A stretch of DNA of 64,000 nt from contig NZ_LMDY01000013.1 in assembly GCF_001425905.1 (NCBI RefSeq), positions 502,177 to 566,176 on the forward strand, given 5' to 3'. Made by a program: the position numbers and the translations under genes. Of the stretch, positions 27,207 to 34,746 are shown piece after piece; the stretch's first letter is position 1, and every line of letters begins with the position of its first letter. Below the pieces are notes generated by a model. That model saw only the letters and a program-made list of their open reading frames with translations, was not told the DNA's origin and made no database searches. Origin of the DNA: Methylibium sp. Root1272. GTDB lineage: Bacteria > Pseudomonadota > Gammaproteobacteria > Burkholderiales > Burkholderiaceae_C.

Positions 27207-28304
27207 TCACTTCAAGGAGTTCAGGCGGTTCAAGAGGTCTTTCGCGAAGGCGTGATACAGCTCCTGTGTTGCCTGGTAAAGACCACGGTTGCCGCTGACC
27301 GTAGAGGTGTCCTCATGTTCCAGTAGAGCGCTGGGTACCTTCCACATCGGGCGGTGGTACTTTTGCGCCATGGCGGGCATGGTGTTGTGCGTGTGCATGA
27401 TGGCGGTGTCGCCGATTGGATGAGACCACACCGACGGGTCGAGATGGTCACGCACCGCCTCGGGAATGAATTCGGCGATCGCTTGCGGAATCTGCGTTGC
27501 GTAGTTGAAGTGAGCCTGGGCCAAGTCCCACTTGGACGCGCCCGAATACCGCTTCGCGTTGTAGATGGTGAAGCCGAGCAGGCGCACGAAGTTTTCGGGA
27601 AACAGCGCGCGCTTTTCGTTGGACAGCAGGTGGTAGATGGTGTCGAACTGCTTCTTCCAGACCGCAAGCGCGTTACCGATGTTGCGGATGCCGTACAGGG
27701 AGAACATGTCCGGCATGCAGGGGATCAAGAAGCCGTCGGTGGTCGAGATGACAAGTCGGTTCAAGGTGCCCAGGCTGGGCGACGTGTCCATGATCACGAA
27801 GTCGTAGCCGAACTGCTTCGCGTAGGCGATAGCCAGCTCCCGTGGCCGGGTTGCCGTTCTGACCGCCAGGGGGTCACCTTGGTAGACCTCGCTCCAGCGG
27901 CGAGCGACAGCGTCCTCGTAGAGGTGCATGGTCAGTCGTCCTGGAATCAAGTCCAGGTTGTTCGCCAGCTTGCGAGGTGGCGGGAGGCTAGGCAGGTCAT
28001 CGATGCCGTCCTCGACAGGTTTAAGCAGGAAGTGGATGGAACGCGTCTGAGCGATCAGATTGTTGAACTCGTTCGCGGTCAACTTTTGCTGGGCCGACTT
28101 GAAGTCAGCCACGAACGCGTCCTCTTCCCTCCAGACGTCATGCAGCGCGTCCTGGTCCATGCCGTAGATGGTCAGGTTGCACTGGGGGTCGAGGTCAATC
28201 AGGAGCGCGCGGTGGCCTAGCTCCGCGAGGGCATGCGCAAGGTGGAAGGTCAAGGTGGTCTTGCCCACGCCTCCCTTGTTGTTAAACACTGAGATGGTCT
28301 TCAC
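27207..28304 (-). CDS. ParA/Soj-family ATPase
   Basis: 365 residues from a GTG start at 28304, with CAGGAG 7 bases upstream; an ATG at 28400 would add an unconserved leader. The deviant Walker A KGGVGKTT (10-17) with its signature Lys, LLIDLDPQCNLT (35-46), and Walker B FVIMDTSPSLGTLN (Asp173) define a ParA-type dimerising ATPase. A long C-terminal region of about 150 residues is not typical of chromosome-partitioning ParA. No parB gene or parS-like site is nearby; a RelA/SpoT-fold gene follows instead. Base composition is lower in GC than the neighbours. The role is unknown, probably regulating or sensing for its partner. Confidence 0.82.
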   Translation of the reverse strand: MKTISVFNNKGGVGKTTLTFHLAHALAELGHRALLIDLDPQCNLTIYGMDQDALHDVWREEDAFVADFKSAQQKLTANEFNNLIAQTRSIHFLLKPVEDGIDDLPSLPPPRKLANNLDLIPGRLTMHLYEDAVARRWSEVYQGDPLAVRTATRPRELAIAYAKQFGYDFVIMDTSPSLGTLNRLVISTTDGFLIPCMPDMFSLYGIRNIGNALAVWKKQFDTIYHLLSNEKRALFPENFVRLLGFTIYNAKRYSGASKWDLAQAHFNYATQIPQAIAEFIPEAVRDHLDPSVWSHPIGDTAIMHTHNTMPAMAQKYHRPMWKVPSALLEHEDTSTVSGNRGLYQATQELYHAFAKDLLNRLNSLK

Positions 28305-28498
28305 GTCGCGCTCCTGCGGTTCAGGGGAGAAGCATAGCTTCAGCGACCGGGATGCCTGTGGCACGCGATCGGGCTTCTTCTTTCCGCTTATGCCCAGCAC
28401 AGAATTTCAGGCGAGCCGAGCGCATGCACTCCCTCAGAGCATCGTCGATCAATTCCGAACGACCGCTTGTGGGTCCCTGGTCTAGGGTCCGCCTCTGG

Positions 28499-28508
28499 CC
28501 GATTGCAG
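28499..28508 (+). repeat. Right copy of the 10-base direct repeat flanking the ParA-RelA/SpoT cassette
   Basis: CCGATTGCAG is identical to 26359-26368. Base composition returns to host-like GC-rich sequence shortly to the right of this point. Confidence 0.35.
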
Positions 28509-28563
28509 CCCTTCCCCGCATTGATTGAGTGCAAGTCAGCGTGGCAGTAGCGACTCTTCCGCC

Positions 28564-28590
28564 TTCACCCCGACTTCACGCCCCCTTCAC
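28564..28590 (+). promoter_or_regulatory. Three tandem TTCAC sites with 6-base spacers (CreB-type tag)
   Basis: TTCAC occurs at 28564-28568, 28575-28579 and 28586-28590, each separated by exactly six bases. This gives two overlapping TTCAC-N6-TTCAC units at an 11-base period. TTCAC-N6-TTCAC is the E. coli CreB recognition tag. The site lies 93 bases before the VIT/vWA gene, and a CreBC-like pair is encoded at 24008-26327. Activation of the downstream operon is inferred. Confidence 0.7.
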
Positions 28591-28682
28591 ACACCCACTC
28601 CCCGACTTCCTAGTTCTTTCTCACCCCCCGCGGAAGCTCCTCCCCGTGCCCACCTCGCGGCACGTCGCCTCAGGAGCCCGCC

Positions 28683-30818
28683 ATGTTCTTCCCCTCCCTG
28701 CGTCCGCGCGCCGTCGTCCCGCTGCGCCCCCTGTCGCGCCCGGGCCGGCTGTGGGCCGTGGTCCTGGCGCTCGCCTGCCTGGCGAGCCTGCTGCTCGTCG
28801 CGCTGCCGGCGCAGGCCGACGATGCCGACGCGCGGCGCGCCGAGAGCCCCTACTTCTTCGTCAAGAGCGACGACCCGAGCGTTGACCGCCTGCCGCTGAA
28901 GGCCACCGAGGTCGACGCGCGCATCGCCGGGCCGATCGCCGACGTCACGGTGACCCAGCGCTACCGCAACGAGGGCCAGCGGCCCATCGAGGCGCGCTAT
29001 GTCTTCCCCGGCTCCACGCAGGCCGCGGTGCACGCCATGGCGGTGCGCATCGGCAATCGTGTGATCGTCGCCGACATCCGCGAGAAGCAGCGCGCCCGCA
29101 TCGAGTTCGAGGCCGCCAAGCGCGAGGGCAAGACCGCCGCGCTGCTGGAGCAGGAGCGGCCCAACGTGTTCTCGATGAACGTGGCCAACATCCTGCCGGG
29201 CGACGAGGTGGCGGTGGAGCTGCGCTACACCGAGCTGCTGCCGCCCACCGAGGGGCGCTACCAGTTCGTGTTCCCCACCGTGGTGGGCCCGCGCTATCGC
29301 TCCCCCGCCAACAAGGCCGCAACCACTGAAGAACAAGCAAACGGCACGGCAGCGCCATCCGGCAGCTTCCCCGCCGTGCCCTACCTGCCGGCCGGCGAGG
29401 CGTCTGAAACCCGCTTCGACCTGCGTGTGGCCTTCGCCTCGCCGCTGCCGGTGAGCGGCCTGCGCTCCAGCTCGCACGAAATCGAGGTCGAAGGCGAGGG
29501 CACCCGCGGCGCGCGCGTCGCGCTGGGCGGTGAGGCCGCGGCCAGCCGCCACCACGGCAACCGCGATTTCATCCTCGACTACCGCCTGGCCGGCGAAGGC
29601 ATCGCCTCGGGCCTCACGCTCTTCCCCGGCGCGCCCGGCGAGGAGAACTTCTTCCTCGCGATGGTGGAGCCGCCCCAGGCCATCGCCACCACGCAGATCA
29701 ACCCGCGCGACTACGTCTTCGTGGTCGACATCTCGGGCTCCATGCACGGCTACCCGCTCGACACGGCCAAGACGCTGCTGCGCCACCTGATCGGCGGGCT
29801 GCGCCCCAGCGACACCTTCAACGTGCTGCTGTTCTCGGGCAGCAACCGCATGCTCAACGAAACCTCGGTGCCGGCCACGCAGGCCAACATCGAGCAGGCG
29901 CTGCGCACCATCAAGCAGATGGGCGGCAGCGGCAGCACCGAGATCGTGCCGGCCCTGAAGCGCGTGGCCGTGCTGCCCAAGGCGCCGGATGTCTCGCGCA
30001 GCGTGATCGTGGTGACCGACGGCTACGTCACGGTGGAGAGCGAGGTGTTCCAGCTCATCCGCAAGAACCTCGGCCAGACCAACGTGTTCGCCTTCGGCAT
30101 CGGCAGCTCGGTCAACCGCCATCTCATCGAAGGCATCGCGCGTGCCGGCCAGGGCGAGCCCTTCATCGTCACCCGGCCGGAGCAGGCCGCCGCGCAGGCC
30201 GAGCGCCTGCGCCGCATGATCGACGCGCCGGTGCTCACGCAGGTGAAGGCGCGCTTCGAAGGCCTGGACACCTACGACGTGGAACCCGAGCGCCTGCCCG
30301 ACGTGCTGGGCGGCCGCCCGGTGCTGGTGTTCGGCAAGTGGCGCGGCGAGCCGCGCGGCCAGCTCGTCGTCGAAGGCCAGGCAGCCCATGGCGCGTGGCA
30401 GGCGATGCTGCCGGTCGGCACGCCCGATGCGCAGTCGGTCGCGCTGCGCCACCTGTGGGCGCGCCACCGCATCCAGTCGCTGTCGGACCAGGAGGCGCTG
30501 CAGGGCGGCGACACGCAGCGCGAGGCCATCACGGCGCTGGGCCTGCGCTACAGCCTGCTCACGCAGTACACCAGCTTCATCGCGGTCGACCGTGTGGTGC
30601 GCAACCCGGCCGGCGGCAGCACGCCGGTGGACCAGCCCTCGCCCATGCCGCAGGGCGTGAGCAACCTCGCCATTGGCGCCGAGGTGCCCAGCACGCCGGA
30701 GCCTTCGGCGTGGATCGCGCTGGGCGTGGTGCTGGTGCTGCTGGGCGCGGCGGCCTGGCACCGCGGCGGCTCGAGCGCCAAGCGCCTGTGGCGCAAGCCG
30801 CGGCGCCTGGTGCGGTGA
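28683..30818 (+). CDS. VIT and vWA domain surface protein with PEP-CTERM-like sorting tail
   Basis: 711 residues. A signal peptide (VVLALACLASLLLVALPAQA, about 24-46) leads into a VIT domain (about 50-185; VTQRYRNEGQRPIEARYVFP, LEQERPNVFSMNVANILPGD). A von Willebrand A domain follows with MIDAS DISGSMHG starting at Asp349 and VVTDGYV. The C-terminus holds PEPSAWI (from residue 672), a hydrophobic helix and an Arg/Lys-rich end, which is the tripartite layout of exosortase substrates. The next gene is an exosortase. The same architecture is known in targets of proteobacterial dedicated sortase systems. It is expected to be exported, cleaved and attached or released at the surface, probably as an adhesion or envelope-binding protein. 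Confidence 0.88.
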   Translation: MFFPSLRPRAVVPLRPLSRPGRLWAVVLALACLASLLLVALPAQADDADARRAESPYFFVKSDDPSVDRLPLKATEVDARIAGPIADVTVTQRYRNEGQRPIEARYVFPGSTQAAVHAMAVRIGNRVIVADIREKQRARIEFEAAKREGKTAALLEQERPNVFSMNVANILPGDEVAVELRYTELLPPTEGRYQFVFPTVVGPRYRSPANKAATTEEQANGTAAPSGSFPAVPYLPAGEASETRFDLRVAFASPLPVSGLRSSSHEIEVEGEGTRGARVALGGEAAASRHHGNRDFILDYRLAGEGIASGLTLFPGAPGEENFFLAMVEPPQAIATTQINPRDYVFVVDISGSMHGYPLDTAKTLLRHLIGGLRPSDTFNVLLFSGSNRMLNETSVPATQANIEQALRTIKQMGGSGSTEIVPALKRVAVLPKAPDVSRSVIVVTDGYVTVESEVFQLIRKNLGQTNVFAFGIGSSVNRHLIEGIARAGQGEPFIVTRPEQAAAQAERLRRMIDAPVLTQVKARFEGLDTYDVEPERLPDVLGGRPVLVFGKWRGEPRGQLVVEGQAAHGAWQAMLPVGTPDAQSVALRHLWARHRIQSLSDQEALQGGDTQREAITALGLRYSLLTQYTSFIAVDRVVRNPAGGSTPVDQPSPMPQGVSNLAIGAEVPSTPEPSAWIALGVVLVLLGAAAWHRGGSSAKRLWRKPRRLVR

Positions 30819-30832
30819 GCGGGAGCCGCAGC

Positions 30833-31690
30833 ATGCAAGCCCAAGCTCCCTATCGCCTGCGTCTCACCGGCGCGCCCGGCCTGGCTGCGCTGCCCGCCGG
30901 CGCCTGGCTGGCGCTGCAGGCCGCCGCGCTGTGGCCGCACGGCCGCTGGGCGGCGGGCCGGCTGCTCGACGGCTCGGACGATCCGCTCGGCCTGGCCGCG
31001 CTGGCGATGCTGGGCGTCGTGCTCGTGCGCCTGGCGCCGCGGTTGCGCGCGTCGCCGCGGCCGGGCTGGTTCGCCGCGAGCGCAGGGGTCACCGCGGCGG
31101 CGACGCTCGCACTGTGGGCGCTGCCGCCGCTGGCGGCGGCGGTGCTGGCCGTCGCGGCGCTGAGCCTGGCCTTCGCCGCCTGGCGCCCGGATGGTGCGCC
31201 GTGGCTGCCGTTCGCCGGCCTGGCGCTGCTGGCGTTGCCGCTGGTGGCGTCGCTGCAGTTCTATGCCGGCTACCCGCTGCGGCTGCTGACGGCGCAGCTC
31301 AGCACCTGGGCGCTGCAGCTCGCCGGCCTGGACGCGGCGCGCAGCGGTGCGGCGATGACGGTGCAGGGCCAGCTGGTGATCGTCGACGCGCCGTGCTCCG
31401 GCGTGCAACTGGTCTGGCTGGGCTACTTCTGCGCCTGCGCGGCGGCCGCGTGGGTCGGGCTGCGCGACGCGGTGCTGCTGCGCCGGCTGCCGGTGGTCGG
31501 CCTGCTGGTGCTGTGCGGCAACGTGCTGCGCAACACGCTGCTGGTCGCGCTGGAGGCGCGGCCCCAGGGGCTGGGCGAAGCGGCGCACCAGGCCATCGGC
31601 CTGGGGGTCACGGCCGCGGTGTGCGCGGCGGTGCTGGTGTGGACCACGCGTGATCAGGAGAAGGAGTTGCGCCATGCAGACCGTCGTTGA
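30833..31690 (+). CDS. Exosortase/archaeosortase family transpeptidase
   Basis: 285 residues, polytopic with about eight hydrophobic helices. The exosortase catalytic triad is present in order: Cys188 (VDAPCSGVQLVW), Arg233 (GNVLRNTLLV) and His252 (EAAHQAIGLG). The ATG at 30833 follows GGGAG and lies 14 bases after its presumed substrate. It would cut the PEP-CTERM-like tail of the preceding protein at the inner membrane. The exosortase subtype is not assigned here. No exopolysaccharide locus is adjacent, unlike most EpsH-type systems, so this looks like a one-substrate enzyme. Confidence 0.9.
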   Translation: MQAQAPYRLRLTGAPGLAALPAGAWLALQAAALWPHGRWAAGRLLDGSDDPLGLAALAMLGVVLVRLAPRLRASPRPGWFAASAGVTAAATLALWALPPLAAAVLAVAALSLAFAAWRPDGAPWLPFAGLALLALPLVASLQFYAGYPLRLLTAQLSTWALQLAGLDAARSGAAMTVQGQLVIVDAPCSGVQLVWLGYFCACAAAAWVGLRDAVLLRRLPVVGLLVLCGNVLRNTLLVALEARPQGLGEAAHQAIGLGVTAAVCAAVLVWTTRDQEKELRHADRR

Positions 31691-32282
31691 GTGCCGGCCC
31701 GACGAGCCGCTGGCGCGCTGGGGCGCGGCGTTGCGGCGCCGAGCCGCGCCGCTCGGCGGCCTGGTGCGGCTGGGTGCCGCGGCGCTGCTCGCGGCCTGCG
31801 CGCTGGCGCCGCTGGCGCGCGACGCGAGTCCGGCCGAGGGGGCGTTGCGCGCGGTCGAATGGCCGCGGCAGTTCGACGGCCGCACGCTGCGCCCGCTGGC
31901 GCTGAGCCCGGTGGAGCAGCGCTTCGCCAATGCGTTCCCCGGCGCGATCGGCCGCTTCAGCGACGGCGAGCGCCTGCTGGTGCTGCGCGACGTGCAGCGC
32001 CCCACGCGCATGCTGCACCCGGCGGCCGACTGCTACCGCGGCCTCGGCTACAGCATCGCCGCCGCGCGCCTGGAGCGCGACGCGCAGCAGCGGCTGTGGC
32101 GCTGCTTCGAGGCCGAGCGCGGTGCGCAGCGGCTGCGCGTGTGCGAGCGCATCGCCGACGCGGAAGGCCAGGCCTACACCGACACCTCGGCGTGGTTCTG
32201 GGCCGCAGCGCTGGGCCGCTCGACCGGGCCCTGGCAGGCGGTGACGACGGTGGCGGTGGTGGATGGTGGAGAGATGCGATGA
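31674..32282 (+). CDS. EpsI-like exosortase-associated protein
   Basis: 202 residues. A hydrophobic segment near the N-terminus (LVRLGAAALLAACALAPLA, about 27-45) suggests a membrane anchor or signal. The periplasmic part contains LHPAADCYRGLGYSI, resembling the conserved Cys-containing motif of EpsI/exosortase-associated proteins. AAGGAG stands before the ATG, which overlaps the end of the exosortase gene by 17 bases, so translation is coupled. Its function is unknown. In this family such partners accompany exosortases and are thought to assist processing or delivery. Confidence 0.72.
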   Translation: MQTVVECRPDEPLARWGAALRRRAAPLGGLVRLGAAALLAACALAPLARDASPAEGALRAVEWPRQFDGRTLRPLALSPVEQRFANAFPGAIGRFSDGERLLVLRDVQRPTRMLHPAADCYRGLGYSIAAARLERDAQQRLWRCFEAERGAQRLRVCERIADAEGQAYTDTSAWFWAAALGRSTGPWQAVTTVAVVDGGEMR

Positions 32283-33700
32283 AGAACTTCGGCTCGCATG
32301 TCGGCCCTCACCCCAACCCTCTTCCGCGAGCGGGAGAGGGAGTGAATTCCGGCTCCCTCTCCCCCGCCCGCGGGGGAGAGGGCTGGGGTGAGGGGGTCGT
32401 GCGCCGCTGCACCCTCATCACCCTCACCCTCCTCGCCACCCTCCTCACGCTGACGGCGGCACTCTTCGCCGTGGCCTGCCACGCGCTCGCGCCGCAGCCC
32501 GGCGAGTGGTCGCACACGCTGCGCATCGGCCCGCGCGGCTGGCAGTTCGAGCGCCCGGTCAGCGTGCCGGCGCTGCTGCGCGTGGCGACGCACCCGCTCG
32601 GGCTGGCGCTGCTCGATGGCCGCAGCACCGAGACGCCGCTCGGCCGCTGGACCTGGCAGCGCGTGGCGCCCGACCGCCTGGCCGGCCGCTGTGCGCCGTG
32701 CCGTCTGCCCTTCGACGCGCTCGGGCCGCAGCCGCTGGTGCTGCCGCAGGCCGAGCTGCAACTGCAGCGCGTGGCGCAGGAGCGCTACCGCGGCACGCTG
32801 ACGCTCGGCGAGGGCGAGCAGGCGGTGGTGCTGAAGGGCCGCGCGCAGCTCACGAGCACCGGGCTGGTGATCGACGCCGAGCTGGCCGACACCGCGCTGG
32901 CCGATGTGTACGCGGCCTTCGGGCCCGCGGCGATTCCCGAACTGCGGCGCGCGCACATCGACGGCCGCGTGGCCGCGAAGCTGAACCTGCGCCTGCCCGA
33001 GCGGCGCCTGGTGGTGCAGCCGCGCATCGACGGCTTCGAGGTGAGCGGCCTGGGCACCGAGGCCCTGCTCGACGCCGAGCCGGCGATGGCCTGCACGGCC
33101 CACCCATGGCGCCAGACGGCCGGCGATGCCAGCACGCGCGTGATCGGCTGGCTGCCGCGCGCGGTGGTGGCGGCCGAGGACCAGCGCTTCGCCGAGCACG
33201 CCGGCTACGACCTGCCGCAACTGCTGGCCGCGTGGTCCGCCAACCAGAAGCAGCCGCCGTCGGCATTGGGCGGCGCGCGGCCGCAGGGCGCCAGCACGCT
33301 GACGCAGCAGCTTGCCAAGCTGGTCTACACCGGCGACGAGCGTTCGGCGGTGCGCAAGCTGCGCGAGCTGCTCTACGCGGTGGAGATGGAGCGCACGCTC
33401 GGCAAGGGCCGCATCCTGCAGCTCTACCTGGCGATCGCGCCCTGGGGCGAGGGCGTGTGCGGTGCCGAGGCGGCCGCGCGCCACTACCTGCGCAAGAGCA
33501 GCGCGCGGCTCACGCCGCTGGAGGCTGCGTGGTTGGCGAGCCTGCTGCGCGCCGCGCCGGCGCCAGGCGCATTGACGGCCATCGACACCGAGCGTGTGGG
33601 CTGGGTGCTGACCAGCCTGCGCGGGCCGCTGCCGGCAGAGCGGAGGGCGGAGCAGATGGAGGTGCTGCGCAGCGGCTGGCAGCCGCCGGCGAGGCGTTGA
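32279..33700 (+). CDS. Peptidoglycan glycosyltransferase (GT51) with N-terminal extension
   Basis: 473 residues if read from the ATG that overlaps the previous stop (ATGA). A GTG at 32399 in the same frame, with GAGGGGG upstream, would avoid translating the repeat at 32305-32396 and may be the real start. One helix (TLITLTLLATLLTLTAALFAV) anchors it. About 230 residues follow that I do not recognise. Then comes a GT51 lipid II polymerase domain with AAEDQRFAEHAGYD (catalytic Glu), GASTLTQQLAK and ILQLYLAIAPWGEGVCGAEAAARHYL. No transpeptidase domain is present, so it is MtgA-like in activity. Its place in the exosortase operon suggests local wall synthesis or anchoring for the substrate. Confidence 0.83.
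   Translation: MKNFGSHVGPHPNPLPRAGEGVNSGSLSPARGGEGWGEGVVRRCTLITLTLLATLLTLTAALFAVACHALAPQPGEWSHTLRIGPRGWQFERPVSVPALLRVATHPLGLALLDGRSTETPLGRWTWQRVAPDRLAGRCAPCRLPFDALGPQPLVLPQAELQLQRVAQERYRGTLTLGEGEQAVVLKGRAQLTSTGLVIDAELADTALADVYAAFGPAAIPELRRAHIDGRVAAKLNLRLPERRLVVQPRIDGFEVSGLGTEALLDAEPAMACTAHPWRQTAGDASTRVIGWLPRAVVAAEDQRFAEHAGYDLPQLLAAWSANQKQPPSALGGARPQGASTLTQQLAKLVYTGDERSAVRKLRELLYAVEMERTLGKGRILQLYLAIAPWGEGVCGAEAAARHYLRKSSARLTPLEAAWLASLLRAAPAPGALTAIDTERVGWVLTSLRGPLPAERRAEQMEVLRSGWQPPARR
32305..32396 (+). repeat. Imperfect inverted repeat CCCTCACCCC...GGGGTGAGGG
   Basis: CCCTCACCCCAACCCTCTTC on the left pairs with GGGCTGGGGTGAGGG on the right. Inside are GAGAGGGAG and CTCCCTCTC arms flanking an AATTCC centre. 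This is the widely scattered proteobacterial repeat type that normally lies between genes. Here it falls within the first 40 codons of the GT51 gene if the upstream ATG is used. Confidence 0.8.
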
Positions 33701-33705
33701 ACGAC

Positions 33706-33868
33706 TCCCTCTCCCCGCGGGCGGGGAGAGGGCCGGGGGGAGGGGCCGTCGTGCGCCTCGATCCCACCCTCACCCCAGCCCTCTCCCGCGGTGCGAGAGA
33801 GGGAGCAGCGTGCGGAGGACGTTGCGGCGCTTACCCCGGCGCTGGCTCGCCGGGTGGGAGAGGGAGTG
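33706..33868 (+). repeat. Second cluster of CCCTCTCC-type inverted repeats
   Basis: Blocks CTCCCTCTCCCCGCGGGCGGGG, CCCTCACCCCAGCCCTCTC and GGTGGGAGAGGGAG lie in series between the convergent GT51 and NAD(P)-binding genes. They are of the same family as 32305-32396. The C-terminal codons of the minus-strand gene (LPLPPGEPAPG) are made of this repeat. As a set of hairpins it may act as a bidirectional transcription stop, although no T tract is seen. Confidence 0.7.
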
Positions 33869-34631
33869 TCGCGTCGCCGTGCAGCCAGACTCGCACCACC
33901 GGTTCCGGTCCCTCCTTCTGCGCCGCCGCCCACAGCAGCGGGGCCGCGGCGACGCGTGTGCCCGGCGCGGCATCGCGCCATTGCCGCAGCACCTCGAACA
34001 CGAAGGCCGCCACCGCGCCGGCGCGCAGCGGCCGCTCCTGCTGCGGGATCATGTAGCGCAGCTGCGAGAGCATCCAGCGCGCCAGCCGCTGCGGCCAGGT
34101 GGTCAGGGTGACGGCCACGGCGTCCTGCGTCGGCCGCACGAACAGCAGCCGCTCGAAGCCGAGCGCGGCGACCGCCTGCTCGTCGAGGTTGGCCAGGCCG
34201 TGCTGCAGGGCCTGCGGCAGCAGCGCCGGGGCGATGGGACACACGACCACGAGTGTGTGCACGCCGCTGGCGCGCAGGCGCGTCGCCAGCGCCGGCAGCG
34301 CCTGCGGCTCGGGCAGGTGGTAGGCCTCGTCGCGGCCGTAGTGGTCGCGGCCGCGGTCGAACACCACCACGGCGATGTCGTTCGCCGGCAGGTCCGCGCC
34401 GTCACCGAAGGGCACCGCGCGCAGCCGGCGCACGCCCGCCTGCAGCGGGGCGCGTGTCAGCACGCCCACGCTGGCATAGCGGCCGTGGGCGAGCGCCTCC
34501 TTCAGCACCTCGCGCCCGAGTGGGCCCCCGGCGCCGGCCACCAGCAGGCGGGGCGGCGGGGCGTTCGGCGCCCGCGGGCGGGCGGCGGCCTGCAAGGCGG
34601 TGGTCGGATCGAGTGCGAAAGATGAGGCCAC
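33831..34631 (-). CDS. NAD(P)-binding Rossmann-fold protein
   Basis: About 266 residues from a GTG at 34631. The frame is open further upstream, but that part is Arg-rich and overlaps the lemA leader. After about 25 residues, LLVAGAGGPLGREVLKEAL is a GxGGxxG dinucleotide-binding loop of extended short-chain dehydrogenase (NAD-dependent epimerase-like) type. VVVFDRGRDHYGRDEAYHLP and VHTLVVVCPIAP follow. The classic YxxxK pair is not obvious, so it may bind a nucleotide without being a typical reductase. The last dozen residues derive from a GC-rich repeat. No operon partner. Confidence 0.65.
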   Translation of the reverse strand: MASSFALDPTTALQAAARPRAPNAPPPRLLVAGAGGPLGREVLKEALAHGRYASVGVLTRAPLQAGVRRLRAVPFGDGADLPANDIAVVVFDRGRDHYGRDEAYHLPEPQALPALATRLRASGVHTLVVVCPIAPALLPQALQHGLANLDEQAVAALGFERLLFVRPTQDAVAVTLTTWPQRLARWMLSQLRYMIPQQERPLRAGAVAAFVFEVLRQWRDAAPGTRVAAAPLLWAAAQKEGPEPVVRVWLHGDATLPLPPGEPAPG

Positions 34632-34746
34632 AGTGGTTAGGATGCTAAGCGCCGCTTGAACCCGGCGCAGCCGTCGGCATCTGCGCAACACCGGTGCCGA
34701 AGACTGCCGCGCGCCGCCCCGAGTTCGCCCAGAAAGGACCCACCCC

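Larger units (their letters stand above)
28305..28682. other. Intergenic region joining the cassette to the exosortase operon
   Basis: The left part (to about 28510) is AT-richer and belongs with the cassette. It holds the promoter side of the ParA-like gene, including a CATAAGC on the minus strand at 28392-28386. It also holds a small dyad, GGACCCTAG-like, around 28474-28490, and the right flanking repeat. The right part (28511-28682) is typical of the host, contains the TTCAC triplet, and has CAGGAG just before the ATG at 28683. No convincing gene is seen. Confidence 0.45.

Noticed and set aside
27207-28304. ParA-like gene considered as chromosomal parA
   Set aside because: No parB or parS-like site beside it, the C-terminal region is unusual, and the composition is foreign to the flanks.
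28321-28521. Possible 66-codon minus-strand gene upstream of the ParA-like gene
   Set aside because: No homology, no good ribosome-binding site, and it crosses the cassette edge; more likely leader DNA.
28587-30761. Minus-strand open frame of 724 codons opposite the VIT/vWA gene
   Set aside because: It is an His/Arg/Ala-rich shadow of a gene with clear signal, VIT, vWA and sorting-tail features.
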